A stretch of 64,000 nt of DNA from Rhodospirillaceae bacterium (GCA_002722095.1 PBKG01000002.1:128876-192875); one strand, 5' to 3'. Positions 7,780 through 17,708 are shown, numbered from the stretch's first letter. Numbers and translations: made by a program. Notes: generated by a model from the letters alone, not told the origin.

Positions 7780-8754
7780 CTTTGGGAGGTGACCAAGGGC
7801 GGCTACGGAAAATTTTTCGGCGGCTATATCTCGGAAGCTTGGGAACCCATCCTCTGGCAAGGTGTAATGATGGGGGCGACCATCTATATCGTCGCTGGAG
7901 GGGTGCAGAAGGGTCTCGAACGTTGGAATAGAGTGCTTATTCCGGCCTTGGCATTGCTGGTGATCGTATTGGCCGGCTACAGCATGAGCCTGGACGGTGC
8001 CGCGAAGGGCTTGGCGTTTCTATTTTCGCCGGACTGGAGCAAGCTATTCGAGCCCGAGGTCTATCTGACCGCATTGGGGCAGGCGTTTTTCTCGCTTTCC
8101 ATCGGCATGGCGGTCTTCATCACCTACGGCAGCTATCTTTCGGCGGAAACCAGATTGCCCGTGAGCGCCGGTGCGACCGCCACGGGCGATACCATATTTG
8201 CCATCATTGCCGGCATGGCGATTTTCCCCGCGGTATTCGCCTTCGGACTCAGTCCGGCGGCTGGCGCGGGTTTGAGCTTCATCGTACTACCCGGTCTATT
8301 CCAGATTATGCCGGGTGGAGAATTGGTCGGCGTGCTGTTCTTCCTGCTGTTGGTGTTCGCTGCGCTAACGTCGATGGCGTCGTTGCTGGAAGTACCGGTG
8401 GCCTTTTTCATGCGCGTATTGAAAGAGGCACGCGCCAAGACGGCGATCATCGTCGGCCTGGTGATATTCGTGATTGGCATCCCCTCGTCGCTCGGGTTTG
8501 GCGTGCTCGGGCACGTGAAATGGGGTGACAAGACGATCCTCGACATACTCGATTTCCTGATGCTCAATCTGGCGCTGCCCATCGGTGGCATGATTACAGC
8601 ACTCTTTGTCGGCTGGGCCTGGCGAAGGGATACAGTGCTCGGCGAAACCGGGTTTGCCGAGGATTGGCTCGGTCTCGCGTGGTTGTGGCTGTTGCGGGTG
8701 GTGGCACCGGTAATGGTGCTTTTCGTATTCCTGCGCAAAGTTGGATTGATCTGA
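7780..8754 (+). pseudogene. Na+-dependent NSS (SLC6-type) transporter, N-terminal part missing
   Basis: The 324 recognisable residues match the later two thirds of bacterial neurotransmitter:sodium symporters. Visible are the GGVQKGLERWNRVLIPAL region before and around TM6, the LGQAFFSLSIGMAVFITYGSY segment with SxxxG character, a GLTSMASLLE-like stretch (AALTSMASLLEV) around TM8, and further helices to the C-terminus. A full member has about 440-460 residues, so roughly 120-135 residues are absent. They include TM1, which forms half of the substrate and sodium site. Upstream in-frame codons are antisense of the RTX gene, so no functional start is present. Such proteins import amino acids or osmolytes with sodium; this copy should be inactive as assembled. 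Confidence 0.78.
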
Positions 8755-8813
8755 GGCGACGCTCCCGCCATATCCGGTTATACTGGCCCGCAACCGGATG
8801 AAAGGGAGATATC

Positions 8814-9290
8814 ATGGCCGAAGCCATTTTTGCCGCAGGCTGTTTTTGGGGTATCGAACATACGTTTCGTAACACCGAAGGCGTAACCGACACGGCGGTC
8901 GGATATATCGGCGGCACGACCGAGAATCCGACCTACGAAGAGGTTTGCACTGGGCGTACCGGACACGCGGAGGCGGTTCGCGTGGAGTTCGATCCGGCCA
9001 AGGTAACCTATGAGGTGCTGTTGGCGGTGTTTTGGCAATCTCACGATCCGACGCAGGTTAACCGGCAAGGCCCGGACGTCGGCACCCAATACCGCACGGG
9101 CATTTTCTATCTCGATGAAGCGCAAAAGACGGCGGCGGAAAAATCCAAAGCCGCGTTAAACGACTCCGGTCAAATCAGGAGCGAGATTGCAACTGAGATT
9201 ACCGCGGCCACCACCTTTTATATGGCCGAGGATTATCATCAACAATATTTCGAGAAACGCCGAGGAATCGGCGGTTTTTTCGGGCATTGA
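8814..9290 (+). CDS. msrA: Peptide-methionine (S)-S-oxide reductase MsrA
   Basis: This enzyme repairs oxidised methionine in proteins by reducing the S epimer of methionine sulfoxide. The active-site motif GCFWG is at residues 9-13 with catalytic Cys10. The other family blocks are also present: [20 protein letters not shown]-type [39 protein letters not shown] and the C-terminal AEDYHQQY. The 158-residue length matches the shorter MsrA forms, and no fused MsrB domain is present. An AAGGGAGA ribosome-binding site precedes the ATG. Confidence 0.97.
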   Translation: MAEAIFAAGCFWGIEHTFRNTEGVTDTAVGYIGGTTENPTYEEVCTGRTGHAEAVRVEFDPAKVTYEVLLAVFWQSHDPTQVNRQGPDVGTQYRTGIFYLDEAQKTAAEKSKAALNDSGQIRSEIATEITAATTFYMAEDYHQQYFEKRRGIGGFFGH

Positions 9291-9323
9291 GACCCAGATG
9301 GGGAGCCGAATAGGGAGGATATG

Positions 9324-10028
9324 ATGGCAACATATGTGGACACCGAGGTTGGCGGCAACGCATCTCAAATAGTAACTGCAATGCCGGAGGGCGACGGGCC
9401 GTTCCCGGCGGTGTTGATCACCATTCATGGTGGGGGGCTCGACGCTTTCGAAGAAGAGCTCGTAGACAAACTCGCGGCCGAGGGGTACATCGCTGCGGCC
9501 CCGGATATTTTTCATCGTCAGGAGCCGTGCGACGATTCCACGGTGCGCCGCTCGCGATTGCGCGACGCGCAAATCCTCGACGATATCGCGGCCGGCAAAC
9601 GTTGGATCGCGGAAACCGGCAAAGCGGATATGAGCCGGCTCGGTGTGCTGGGACACTGCATGGGTGGGCGCGCATGCTATCTCGCCGCAAGCACCGATGC
9701 GGATTACAAATCGGTGGTGTCCTATTACGGCGGCAACATGTTTTTGGCCTGGACCGATGACGGGGAGGGCGAGACTCCGTTTGACCGGCTCGACAACCTT
9801 AAGGCACCCGTCCTCGCCTTCTATGGCAACGAGGACGAAAATCCATCGCCAGATGATGCCGATAAAATATTGGCGCGGCTTGAGGAGCTGGGCGTGGACG
9901 TGACCGCGCACCGTTATGACGGCGCCGGCCACGCGTTCCAGAACTTCCTTGCACCGAGTTTTCGCGAAGAAGCAACCCAGGATTCATGGGCCAAGACGCT
10001 CGCATTTCTCGACAAGCATTTGAAGTAG
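9324..10028 (+). CDS. Dienelactone hydrolase family protein
   Basis: This is an alpha/beta-hydrolase of the dienelactone hydrolase type. The nucleophile is Cys112 in GHCMGGR (the family G-x-C-x-G elbow), with an Asp in the YGNEDENPSPDD segment and a His in YDGAGHAFQNF completing the triad. The N-terminal VLITIHGGGLDAFEEELVDKLAAEGY is typical. I chose the second of two tandem ATGs because it is better spaced from GGGAGG (9313-9318). The 234 residues fit the family. The natural substrate is unknown, since many homologues act outside chlorocatechol pathways. It lies 33 bases after msrA and may be co-transcribed. Confidence 0.88.
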   Translation: MATYVDTEVGGNASQIVTAMPEGDGPFPAVLITIHGGGLDAFEEELVDKLAAEGYIAAAPDIFHRQEPCDDSTVRRSRLRDAQILDDIAAGKRWIAETGKADMSRLGVLGHCMGGRACYLAASTDADYKSVVSYYGGNMFLAWTDDGEGETPFDRLDNLKAPVLAFYGNEDENPSPDDADKILARLEELGVDVTAHRYDGAGHAFQNFLAPSFREEATQDSWAKTLAFLDKHLK

Positions 10029-10111
10029 CATAGGTAAAATAGTAAGGACGGCTATTCTTGAGCGGCGGATTGGTTTAAAAGCCAAGACGGCGGAAATTGC
10101 GGAGTGGCGCA

Positions 10112-12388
10112 ATGCGGGTCGATTTGATCGATACCACGAGCGATTATATTCCCTTGGCGTTGTATTACTTAAAGAGCTACGCCGAGACGGATACGCTTTT
10201 GCAAGAAAAAACAAATATAAATATTGTAGTTCCAAATAATATTTATGAAATAGAGAATACCGCTGATGAAATATTAAATAACAATCCAGATATAGTGGGT
10301 TTTTCTTGTTATATTTGGAATATGGAAAACACGGCAGATATTTGTTCTGCGATAAAATCTAAAAATCCGGAAGTAAAAATTATTGTCGGTGGCCCCGATG
10401 TTTCTTCGGTGCCGACGAAAGCGTTGAATAGATACCAGTCATTGGATGTAATTGTTTGCGGTGAGGGTGAAGAAACCTTTCGGGAACTAATCCGTTACTG
10501 GGAAGAACGAGGAAGTCATAAAGTAACAGCAGGATTAGAATCAATTGAAGGGATTGCTTTTCGTAAAAATGATGAAGTTATTATTACGGACAAGCGTCCG
10601 TTTATTGATGAGCTGGATGTTATTCCCTCTCCATATTTAAATGGATGTATTGATTTAAATAATGAAAAGAGAACAATATTATTTGAGACGTATAGAGGAT
10701 GTCCATTTAAGTGTAGTTTTTGCTATTACCCAAAAGATTACGGTCAATTACTACATAGTTTTTCGATGGAGCGCGTCGAAACAAACATAAAAGAAATATT
10801 ATCAAGTAATGTTGATGAAATATTTCTTATGGATCCGACATTTAATATTCCAAAAAATCGTGCGAAGGAAATACTTGAACTAATAAAGAAATACAGAGTA
10901 AATGATGAATTATCTGTTACCGTTGAGTTGAGAGTTGATTTATTAGATCAGGAAATAATGGATCTTTTAAAAGACGCCAATATTACAGTTATAGAAGTAG
11001 GTCTCCAAAGTTCTAATATGGAAGTAATGAAGGCCGTAGATCGTAAGCAAAGCACTAAGTTAATTGCGGAAAATGTAAAGTATATGCAAGGTCTCGGTAT
11101 TGAGACTGTTATTCAATTAATTTATGGATTACCAGAAGAGACTACTGATACTTACCTAGAATCCATTGATTACGGTATTTCACTAGATGTTAGCAAAGTA
11201 GAGCCATATCAATTACAGCTATTGCCCGGAACACCTATGTATAATACTGCTGAAATACTTGGTCTTAATTTTGTTGATGAAGGTGAGCGGCGTATCATTT
11301 CAACTCCGACCATGAGCGAGGCCGAGGTTGCCGAGGCGGGTGATGTCGCGGAGTTGGTCCAAGTGTTTTTCAATAATAAATTAGCGCGGAACCCTCTACT
11401 TTGGTATTCGGCCTATAGTGGAAAAACATTTTCTCGAATTATCCAAGAATATAAGCGTTGGAGACTAAGTGAAATAGATATAGATACATTAGATTGGGGA
11501 ACAGAAGGTAACTATTTTATTTATGATTATTTTAAATATATTCTTAAAGATGAATTCGAACATTTATGGCCATCTCTATATGACTTGAATCGTTTTGACT
11601 ATTACACGAGCCATTTGAATTTTATCGGCGAAGAGGTTTATGCCGCCTTTCACTTCGACCCAGTTGCGTTGAAAGAATCCCCGGGCGTGCCACTTTCGCC
11701 GTCGCCCGTTTGGTATCGATTCCGCACCGATCAGCAGATCAACAGTAATTTCTTTAATGGCCAATTCCTGCGCAAGGCTCATGACCCGACCGATGCCGAC
11801 ACTGCAGCACTTTATAGCCGCGGTCATTTACCTGACGGTCATGAAAGCCTGGCCGGTGTGCTAGACGCAGCTCAAACCGCGCTTGAAGCCGGCGAGGGAC
11901 TTGCAGCGGAAGGCCTCCTTCGGGCGGCCTTGCCGGTAGCCCCCGAGGATGGCGAGCTATTGCACTTATTAGGATTGACGGTTGCAAGCGGCGGATTGGT
12001 TGACGATGCGATTCCATTATTGCGACGGGCAGTCATGGCGGACAGGGCGCAGCCACTCTATCGAGTCACCCTAGGCGCAGTTGCCGCTGAAGCGGGTCGT
12101 CCGAAAGAGGCCGAAAGAGAATATCGCATCGCACTTTCGGTTGATCCCCGGCTGGTCGAGGCGCATTTCAATCTAGCTGATTTGTTGTCCGAAACCGATC
12201 GGCCGGAAGCTGCCGTGGCGGTTTACCAAGACGTATTGGCAATACAGCCCGATCTAGTCGAAGCCCACTATAATTTGGGCGCCGTGTTGAGTGATTTAGG
12301 TCGTCACGACGAGGCCGCAGCGGCGCAACAACGCGCTTACGACCTCGCGCCCGAGCTTTTCGAGGACGACAGCGGCACGCAGCATTAA
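10112..12388 (+). CDS. B12-binding/radical SAM protein with a C-terminal TPR domain
   Basis: The 758-residue protein has three parts. Residues 1-150 form a Rossmann-like cobalamin-binding domain (DIVGFSCYIWN, IIVGGPDVSS, VIVCGEGEETF). A radical SAM core carries Cys197, Cys201 and Cys204 (GCPFKCSFCYY), followed by QLIYGLPEET and a tail resembling DUF4080 proteins. The last roughly 170 residues form about four TPR repeats (for example HYNLGAVLSDLGRHDEA). The ATG at 10112 is preferred because GGAG lies 7 bases upstream. About 10195-11590 is very AT-rich (sampled lines 20-28% GC) with A/T-ending codons, while the start and the TPR part have host composition (58% in one sampled line). The reaction is unknown; related enzymes often methylate or rearrange unactivated carbons. 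Horizontal acquisition is likely. Confidence 0.85.
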   Translation: MRVDLIDTTSDYIPLALYYLKSYAETDTLLQEKTNINIVVPNNIYEIENTADEILNNNPDIVGFSCYIWNMENTADICSAIKSKNPEVKIIVGGPDVSSVPTKALNRYQSLDVIVCGEGEETFRELIRYWEERGSHKVTAGLESIEGIAFRKNDEVIITDKRPFIDELDVIPSPYLNGCIDLNNEKRTILFETYRGCPFKCSFCYYPKDYGQLLHSFSMERVETNIKEILSSNVDEIFLMDPTFNIPKNRAKEILELIKKYRVNDELSVTVELRVDLLDQEIMDLLKDANITVIEVGLQSSNMEVMKAVDRKQSTKLIAENVKYMQGLGIETVIQLIYGLPEETTDTYLESIDYGISLDVSKVEPYQLQLLPGTPMYNTAEILGLNFVDEGERRIISTPTMSEAEVAEAGDVAELVQVFFNNKLARNPLLWYSAYSGKTFSRIIQEYKRWRLSEIDIDTLDWGTEGNYFIYDYFKYILKDEFEHLWPSLYDLNRFDYYTSHLNFIGEEVYAAFHFDPVALKESPGVPLSPSPVWYRFRTDQQINSNFFNGQFLRKAHDPTDADTAALYSRGHLPDGHESLAGVLDAAQTALEAGEGLAAEGLLRAALPVAPEDGELLHLLGLTVASGGLVDDAIPLLRRAVMADRAQPLYRVTLGAVAAEAGRPKEAEREYRIALSVDPRLVEAHFNLADLLSETDRPEAAVAVYQDVLAIQPDLVEAHYNLGAVLSDLGRHDEAAAAQQRAYDLAPELFEDDSGTQH

Positions 12389-12404
12389 TATTTTTGGAGT
12401 TAAG

Positions 12405-12599
12405 TTATGCTGACTCGTCGCCGTCGCGCTCTAGCCGGTGGGCGGCATGAGACTGCTCGGCGTTATCTTTTTCCTGGGCGAGACGGATACGGTCCTGCTT
12501 CTTCTGTCCGGAAAGGGCACGTTTGCTGGCCGCTTCCTCACGCTTTTTGTCTCTTTTGCGGCGCTTGCGAAATTCTCGCAAGTTCACGACTTCGCCCAT
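12405..12599 (-). CDS. DUF4169 family small basic protein
   Basis: The 64-residue protein begins MGEVVNLREFRKRRKRDKK, continues with a highly charged Lys/Arg/Glu/Ala helix and ends HRLERDGDES. This is the conserved pattern of DUF4169, a small alphaproteobacterial family of unknown function. I placed the start at 12599 because GGAAAGG precedes it and family members begin with MG-VVNLR. An in-frame extension to 12644 is not supported. It converges on the radical SAM gene. Confidence 0.85.
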   Translation of the reverse strand: MGEVVNLREFRKRRKRDKKREEAASKRALSGQKKQDRIRLAQEKDNAEQSHAAHRLERDGDESA

Positions 12600-12841
12600 G
12601 ACAATGCCTTTCCGGTCTGCTTCCGTCGGTGCATATCGTATCAAGGCGCGTTATGAGAGTCCCCGGAAAGTTTTCGCAAAGCCGTTCTAGGGTTCGCGTA
12701 AAAGCGAGGAAAGCGGGGAAAACTAACGCTTTTGCTGTCGTGTAATTATTTTAATTTTAGTCTGTTGCACGGGCTCGCTAGCGATGCGATTTAGGAAGAA
12801 GAGGGCGAATCGAGTTCGCCGGTCACGAAAGGAACCAGATC

Positions 12842-14215
12842 TTGGTCGAAACGGGAAACTCGGCATCGAGCCGCGACATCGCTTGTTTGGTGCACCCCTA
12901 TACCAATCTCGAAACACATAAGAGTGCGGGCCCTCAGATCATTACCGAAGGCCACGGAATCTATGTGCGGGATGAGGAAGGCAAAGAGTATATCGAGGGG
13001 ATGGCGGGTCTTTGGTGCGCCGCTTTGGGCTTCGGTGAAGAACGCCTAGTTGCCGCTGCCGAGCGTCAGATGCGTACACTGCCCTTTTATCACGTGTTTG
13101 CTTCCAAGAGCCATTTGCCCGCCATTGATCTTGCCGAAAGGCTGATCGAGATGGCGCCGGTTCCGATGTCAAAAGTCTTCTTCGCCAATTCCGGTTCGGA
13201 AGCCACGGACAGCGTGGTGAAGCTGGTCTGGTATTACAACAACGCACTGGGGCGGCCCGAAAAGAAAAAGATAATCAGCCGCCAGCGCGCCTATCACGGT
13301 GTAACGGTGGCAGCGGCCAGTATGACCGGACTGCCGTTCAATCATCGTGATTTCGATCTGCCCATCGACCGGATTATCCACACCGATTGCCCACATCATT
13401 ACCGCAATGCGGAAGACGGTGAGAGCGAAGAGGAGTTTTCGGCGCGGCTTGCCGGCAACCTCCAAAGCTTGATCGAAGCTGAAGGGCCCGAGACAATCGC
13501 CGCATTTATCGCCGAGCCGGTTATGGGGGCCGGTGGCGTTATTGTTCCGCCGAAAGGCTATTTCGAAGCGATCCAAACTATCCTGAAAAAGCACGATATC
13601 CTTTTTATCGCCGACGAAGTGATCTGCGGTTTCGGTCGAACGGGCAACATGTTCGCGACCGAAACTTTTGATCTCGAGCCGGACATGATCACCATGGCCA
13701 AGGCGCTCTCGTCATCCTATCTGCCGATCTCGGCGGTGATGATCAACGAGCGGGTCGCCGATGTGGTCTACGAGAATAGCGGCCGCATCGGCTCCTTCGG
13801 CCACGGGTATACTTATTCGGCCCACCCGGTGAGTGCCGCGGTAGCGCTGGAAACATTGGCGATTTACCAGGAGCGCGACATTGTCGGGCATGTGCGTTCT
13901 GTCATGGGCCATTTCCAGGCCCGGTTGGGCGCTCTGAGCGATCACCCGCTGGTCGGTGAAGCACGGGGTATTGGTCTAGTTGGGGCGATCGAATTGGTTG
14001 CGGATAAGGCGTCGAAAGAAAGTTTTGCACCGAGCGCATCTATCGGATTTCATGCGGCGAAGCAATGCGCGGAACGTGGGCTGATCCTTCGCGCGATTCC
14101 CGGCGATGTGATGACACTTTGTCCACCGCTTGTGATTACCGAGGCGGAAATCGACGAATTGTTTGGGCGCCTTGAGGCCGCGCTTGCGGATACGCTTGAG
14201 TTTTTGGGTGCCTAG
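12842..14215 (+). CDS. Class III omega-aminotransferase (PLP-dependent)
   Basis: This is a PLP enzyme that transfers the terminal amino group of amines or omega-amino acids, typically to pyruvate. The 457-residue protein has the family markers GMAGLWCAALGF, FFANSGSEATDSVVKL, AYHGVT, FIAEPVMGAGGV and ADEVICGFGRTG, with the PLP lysine Lys287 in MAKALSSSYLP. The sequence type is that of the aspartate aminotransferase-like/putrescine-, GABA- or beta-alanine-pyruvate group. The start is a TTG preceded by AAGGA. Substrate assignment is open, since there are no pathway neighbours. Confidence 0.9.
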   Translation: MVETGNSASSRDIACLVHPYTNLETHKSAGPQIITEGHGIYVRDEEGKEYIEGMAGLWCAALGFGEERLVAAAERQMRTLPFYHVFASKSHLPAIDLAERLIEMAPVPMSKVFFANSGSEATDSVVKLVWYYNNALGRPEKKKIISRQRAYHGVTVAAASMTGLPFNHRDFDLPIDRIIHTDCPHHYRNAEDGESEEEFSARLAGNLQSLIEAEGPETIAAFIAEPVMGAGGVIVPPKGYFEAIQTILKKHDILFIADEVICGFGRTGNMFATETFDLEPDMITMAKALSSSYLPISAVMINERVADVVYENSGRIGSFGHGYTYSAHPVSAAVALETLAIYQERDIVGHVRSVMGHFQARLGALSDHPLVGEARGIGLVGAIELVADKASKESFAPSASIGFHAAKQCAERGLILRAIPGDVMTLCPPLVITEAEIDELFGRLEAALADTLEFLGA

Positions 14216-14365
14216 CGCGGCGTATCGTCTCATCCAATGACGCAACCGGATGAAGCATGATAGAATTATTCCAAATTAGAGTTCCGAGGCGGCGATCATT
14301 GAAATTATCGTCCGTTCGAGGGGCGAAAAGTCCAGCGGGTATAATCGAATCCGGGAAATGGATTG

Positions 14366-15607
14366 ATGGATTACGAGGGATTTTTTAGGCAGCGGCTCGA
14401 GGGCCTAAAGGACGAAGGCAATTATCGCGTCTTTGCCGATCTTGAGCGCCAGGCGGGCGAGTTTCCCTACGCCGTACGGCATGACTCTGAAAAAGTGAGC
14501 GACGTCACCGTCTGGTGCTCGAACGACTACCTTTGCATGGGCCAACATCCGAAGGTGATCTCTGCGATGACCGAGGCGCTCGAACATTGCGGCGCCGGCG
14601 CCGGTGGAACGCGGAATATCTCTGGCACCAATCATTACCATGTGATGCTGGAACAAGCCTTGGCGGATCTTCACGGTACCGAGGCGGCGCTGCTGTTTAC
14701 GTCCGGCTATGTCGCCAACATGACGGTATTGTCGACACTTGCCTCGTCGCTACCCGGCTGCATTATTTATTCGGATGCCTACAACCATAATTCGATGATC
14801 GAGGGCATGCGCCTGAGCCGAGTTTCGAAACAGATTTTCGCCCATAACGATCCTGAAGATCTCGCGCGCAAACTCGCGGACAGCGACCCGGACGTTCCCA
14901 AGTTAGTGGCATTCGAGTCGGTCTATTCAATGGATGGCGATATCGCACCAGTCTCCGAACTCTGCGACGTCGCCGAACAGTACGGCGCGATGACCTATCT
15001 CGACGAAGTTCATGCGGTGGGGCTTTACGGTGCCCGTGGTGGCGGAATTGCCGAGCGCGACGGAGTTTCTCGCCGTATCACCGTCATCCAGGGAACCTTG
15101 GCGAAGGGATTCGGTGTTATCGGCGGGTATATCGCCGGTTCGGCCGCATTGATCGATTTCGTGCGGTCCTTCGGAGCCGGTTTTATTTTTACGACCGCAT
15201 TACCTCCCGCCATCGCCGCCGGCGTTTTGGCGAGTATTAAAGTATTGCGCGGCCAAGAGGGTGGGGCCATGCGGGCACGCCATCAGCAAAATGCCCGTGA
15301 CCTAATCGCGAAGCTGCATGCCGCGAATTTGCCGGTGATGCCGTCGGAAAGTCATATCGTGCCCGTGCTGGTTGGTGATCCGGTACTGTGCAAGCAGGCG
15401 AGCGATATGTTGCTCGACGATTATGGAATTTATGTCCAGCCGATTAATTATCCGACCGTTCCACGGGGCACCGAGCGGCTCCGTATCACCCCTTCGCCCG
15501 AACATACCGAAGAGATGATGGATGATTTGGTCCGTGCCCTGGAGGAGATTTGGGACAAACTCGGATTAGGCCGTGGTATGGACGTTGCGCACGTGGCTGC
15601 GGAATAG
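14366..15607 (+). CDS. hemA: 5-aminolevulinate synthase
   Basis: This enzyme condenses glycine with succinyl-CoA to give 5-aminolevulinate, the first step of haem and corrin synthesis in Alphaproteobacteria (C4 pathway). The 413-residue PLP protein shows [56 protein letters not shown] and the PLP lysine Lys247 in [12 protein letters not shown]. The C-terminal [20 protein letters not shown] is the family signature that separates it from KBL and BioF. The start is ATG 14366; an upstream TTG is directly adjacent. Confidence 0.97.
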   Translation: MDYEGFFRQRLEGLKDEGNYRVFADLERQAGEFPYAVRHDSEKVSDVTVWCSNDYLCMGQHPKVISAMTEALEHCGAGAGGTRNISGTNHYHVMLEQALADLHGTEAALLFTSGYVANMTVLSTLASSLPGCIIYSDAYNHNSMIEGMRLSRVSKQIFAHNDPEDLARKLADSDPDVPKLVAFESVYSMDGDIAPVSELCDVAEQYGAMTYLDEVHAVGLYGARGGGIAERDGVSRRITVIQGTLAKGFGVIGGYIAGSAALIDFVRSFGAGFIFTTALPPAIAAGVLASIKVLRGQEGGAMRARHQQNARDLIAKLHAANLPVMPSESHIVPVLVGDPVLCKQASDMLLDDYGIYVQPINYPTVPRGTERLRITPSPEHTEEMMDDLVRALEEIWDKLGLGRGMDVAHVAAE

Positions 15608-15628
15608 GGCAGGCGGAATAATAGGTTC

Positions 15629-16150
15629 ATGTATCGCGACAACACGCTAATCCCGACCGAAGCAATCCGCCTGGCGGCCCTTGGCCGGTTGATGGAAGGC
15701 CCAACCCCCTATGGGGAGCTCGCCCGTGAAGTTCGACAGTTCGTGAGCTTGCTGGTGGGGCCGTCGCTCGACATGCTGGCACCGTCGTTAGAGCTTTTGT
15801 GTTTCGAAGGGCTAGCGGAAAGCGCAGGTGACGCAAATGCCGATCCTGATGCTGAAATAGCGATCACCGAAGAAGGGCGTATCGCGTTCCGGGGACTGAT
15901 GACCTCCAATGTGCGTGCGCCGGTAAACGATGTTTCCCGGCTCGTGATGGCACTCAAGTTGAGGTTCCTGCATTTGCTGGAAGGCGAAGACCGTGCCGAT
16001 CAGATCGAGATGCTTTCGGAAATGTGCGAAACCGAACTCGCCCGTCTTGAGCAGCTTAAATCCTTGCAGAATTCGGGAGGTTTCGCCAACTGGCTCGGGT
16101 TCGAAATCGACCAGTTGCAGGCCCGGCTCGATTGGTTCAAACGGCTTTAA
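15629..16150 (+). CDS. Conserved hypothetical protein, possible winged-helix/PadR-like
   Basis: The 173-residue protein has an N-terminal helical region (PTEAIRLAALGRLMEGPTPYGELAREVRQF), then an acidic linker with an ITEEGRIAFRGLM hairpin-like segment. The C-terminal half is an amphipathic helical pair (LKLRFLHLLEGEDRADQIEMLSEMCETELARLEQL). That layout resembles PadR/virulence-activator regulators, with a winged helix followed by a helical dimerisation domain, but I see no decisive signature. It starts 21 bases after hemA on the same strand and may be co-transcribed. Confidence 0.65.
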   Translation: MYRDNTLIPTEAIRLAALGRLMEGPTPYGELAREVRQFVSLLVGPSLDMLAPSLELLCFEGLAESAGDANADPDAEIAITEEGRIAFRGLMTSNVRAPVNDVSRLVMALKLRFLHLLEGEDRADQIEMLSEMCETELARLEQLKSLQNSGGFANWLGFEIDQLQARLDWFKRL

Positions 16151-16152
16151 GC

Positions 16153-16902
16153 TTATAGGTGCTGACCGCCGGTGACGAAGAGTTCGGTCCCGGTCACGTA
16201 AGAAAAATCACCGTTACAAAGCTGGAATACGCACGCGGCGACTTCCTCTGCGCTACCCATCCGGTGCATGGGGATTCGGTTGATCAGCGGTTCATATTCT
16301 TCGCCGATCATTTCAGTCTCGATTTCGCCAGGGGCAATCGCGTTGACGCGAACTCCTATCCCTGCGAACTCAACTGCAAGTTCTCGCGTCAGGGCCGACA
16401 GCGCTGCCTTTGAGGTCGAATAGGCCGAGCCCGCGAAGGGGTGAATTTCGTGACCGGCAATCGAGGTAATATTCACGACTGCGGCACCGTCGCCTTTCGC
16501 ACCGCGCCCAAGCGCTGTGGCGAACCCGCGGCTGAGCACCAAGGGGGCAAAAAAATTCAGCTCGAATACGTTGCGCCACGTATCTAGATCGCCGTTTAGG
16601 CAGCCGAGCCGTTCCTTAAATTCGGTCTTCGGTGAAACGGCGGCATTGTTTACGAGCGCATTTATGGGATCGCCGTCGAGGAGTGTATTCGCTTCGTCGA
16701 TAAAGCGAGCGACATCGGCAGGGGCGGCCAATTCAACTGCTATATGGGCATGCCAGTTTGGGTCCCGCTGGCATGCATCGGGCACTTCGTCACGGCTACA
16801 AGTGATGATGCGCCAATTTTCGTCCGAGAAGCGCTTCACGGTCGCATGTCCGATGCCGCGGCTGGCACCGGTTAGGATGAGTGTTTTAAGCGTTCCGGTC
16901 AT
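16153..16902 (-). CDS. Short-chain dehydrogenase/reductase
   Basis: This is a classical NAD(P)-binding SDR of 249 residues. It has the cofactor motif TGASRGIG, NNAAV, the catalytic Ser in NITSIAG, the YSTSK pair (Tyr and Lys), and a C-terminal VTGGQHL. The substrate is unknown. It starts 9 bases after the pdxH stop on the same strand, so the two are likely transcribed together. It converges with the upstream plus-strand gene (2-base gap). Confidence 0.9.
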   Translation of the reverse strand: MTGTLKTLILTGASRGIGHATVKRFSDENWRIITCSRDEVPDACQRDPNWHAHIAVELAAPADVARFIDEANTLLDGDPINALVNNAAVSPKTEFKERLGCLNGDLDTWRNVFELNFFAPLVLSRGFATALGRGAKGDGAAVVNITSIAGHEIHPFAGSAYSTSKAALSALTRELAVEFAGIGVRVNAIAPGEIETEMIGEEYEPLINRIPMHRMGSAEEVAACVFQLCNGDFSYVTGTELFVTGGQHL

Positions 16903-16911
16903 GGCATCAGT

Positions 16912-17499
16912 TTACGGATAAAGCAGTTCCTTTTGCCAGACCTGTCCGTCGCTTTCGCGTCGGTAATGTTCGCGCAAATGCAAACGAAAGCGGCGTTCGC
17001 TCCAGAATTCCATTTCGAGCGGGGCAACCCGATATCCGCTCCAAAAAGGGGGACGGTCGATCTTTTTTGCACCGAACTTGGCAGTATAGCGCGCGACCGC
17101 CTTTTCCAGGTCCATGCCGCCGTCCATCGCTTTCGATTGGTCGGATGCCCAGGCACCGATTTGGGCCCCACGCGGACGCGTCGCAAAATAAGCATCTGCC
17201 TCATCTGGCGATACTTCGTTTACAGGCCCGGCGATACGTACTTGGCGGTTCAGTGATTTCCAGTGGAAGAGCAAGGCCGCCTTCGGATTTTCTTTTATTT
17301 CCAGCCCCTTACGGCTATTGAAATTTGTGTAAAAGACGAATCCTTCATCATCGAAGGATTTCAACAATACCATTCGGCTTGAAGGCTGGCCGTTGGGTCC
17401 GACGGTTGCGACCGACATCGACTCCGGCAAGCTCGGTTCGCTTTCTTTCGCGTCTTCAAACCAACTGGCAAATTTCTCCAATGGGTTATCGTCAGTCAT
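16912..17499 (-). CDS. pdxH: Pyridoxamine/pyridoxine 5'-phosphate oxidase
   Basis: This FMN enzyme oxidises PNP or PMP to pyridoxal 5'-phosphate in the B6 salvage and de novo pathway. The 195-residue protein carries family segments SSRMVLLKSFDDEGFVFYTN, SRKGLEI, ALLFHW, RQVRIAGPVN, RPRGAQIGAWAS, PPFWSGYRVAP and the C-terminal W..ELLYP. PLP is needed by HemA and the class III aminotransferase encoded nearby, although those genes are in separate units. Confidence 0.96.
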   Translation of the reverse strand: MTDDNPLEKFASWFEDAKESEPSLPESMSVATVGPNGQPSSRMVLLKSFDDEGFVFYTNFNSRKGLEIKENPKAALLFHWKSLNRQVRIAGPVNEVSPDEADAYFATRPRGAQIGAWASDQSKAMDGGMDLEKAVARYTAKFGAKKIDRPPFWSGYRVAPLEMEFWSERRFRLHLREHYRRESDGQVWQKELLYP

Positions 17500-17708
17500 G
17501 TGCGCCGTGTCACAGAGTTTGCATAAGGAATCAGATAGGTTAGCCGTGAGGCAATTAAAGCCTGTTTAAATTCAACCGAAAACACCTATGTCCTAGAAAA
17601 TATGGATTTGATAGACTTTGGATCGACACATTGCCGCCTCAATTGGCATGTATAGAAGACTGAGACACTTTGGGCCAGCGGTGTCATTTGTGAAGTGAGA
17701 GGTATGTT

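Noticed and set aside
6617..7792. 391-residue Ser/Pro/Val-rich plus-strand frame
   Set aside because: It is the antisense reading of the Gly/Asp/Asn-rich repeats of the RTX gene; the long open frame is a composition artefact.
10029..10111. A cobalamin riboswitch before the radical SAM gene
   Set aside because: The upstream gap is only about 80 bases and shows no B12-box-like element.
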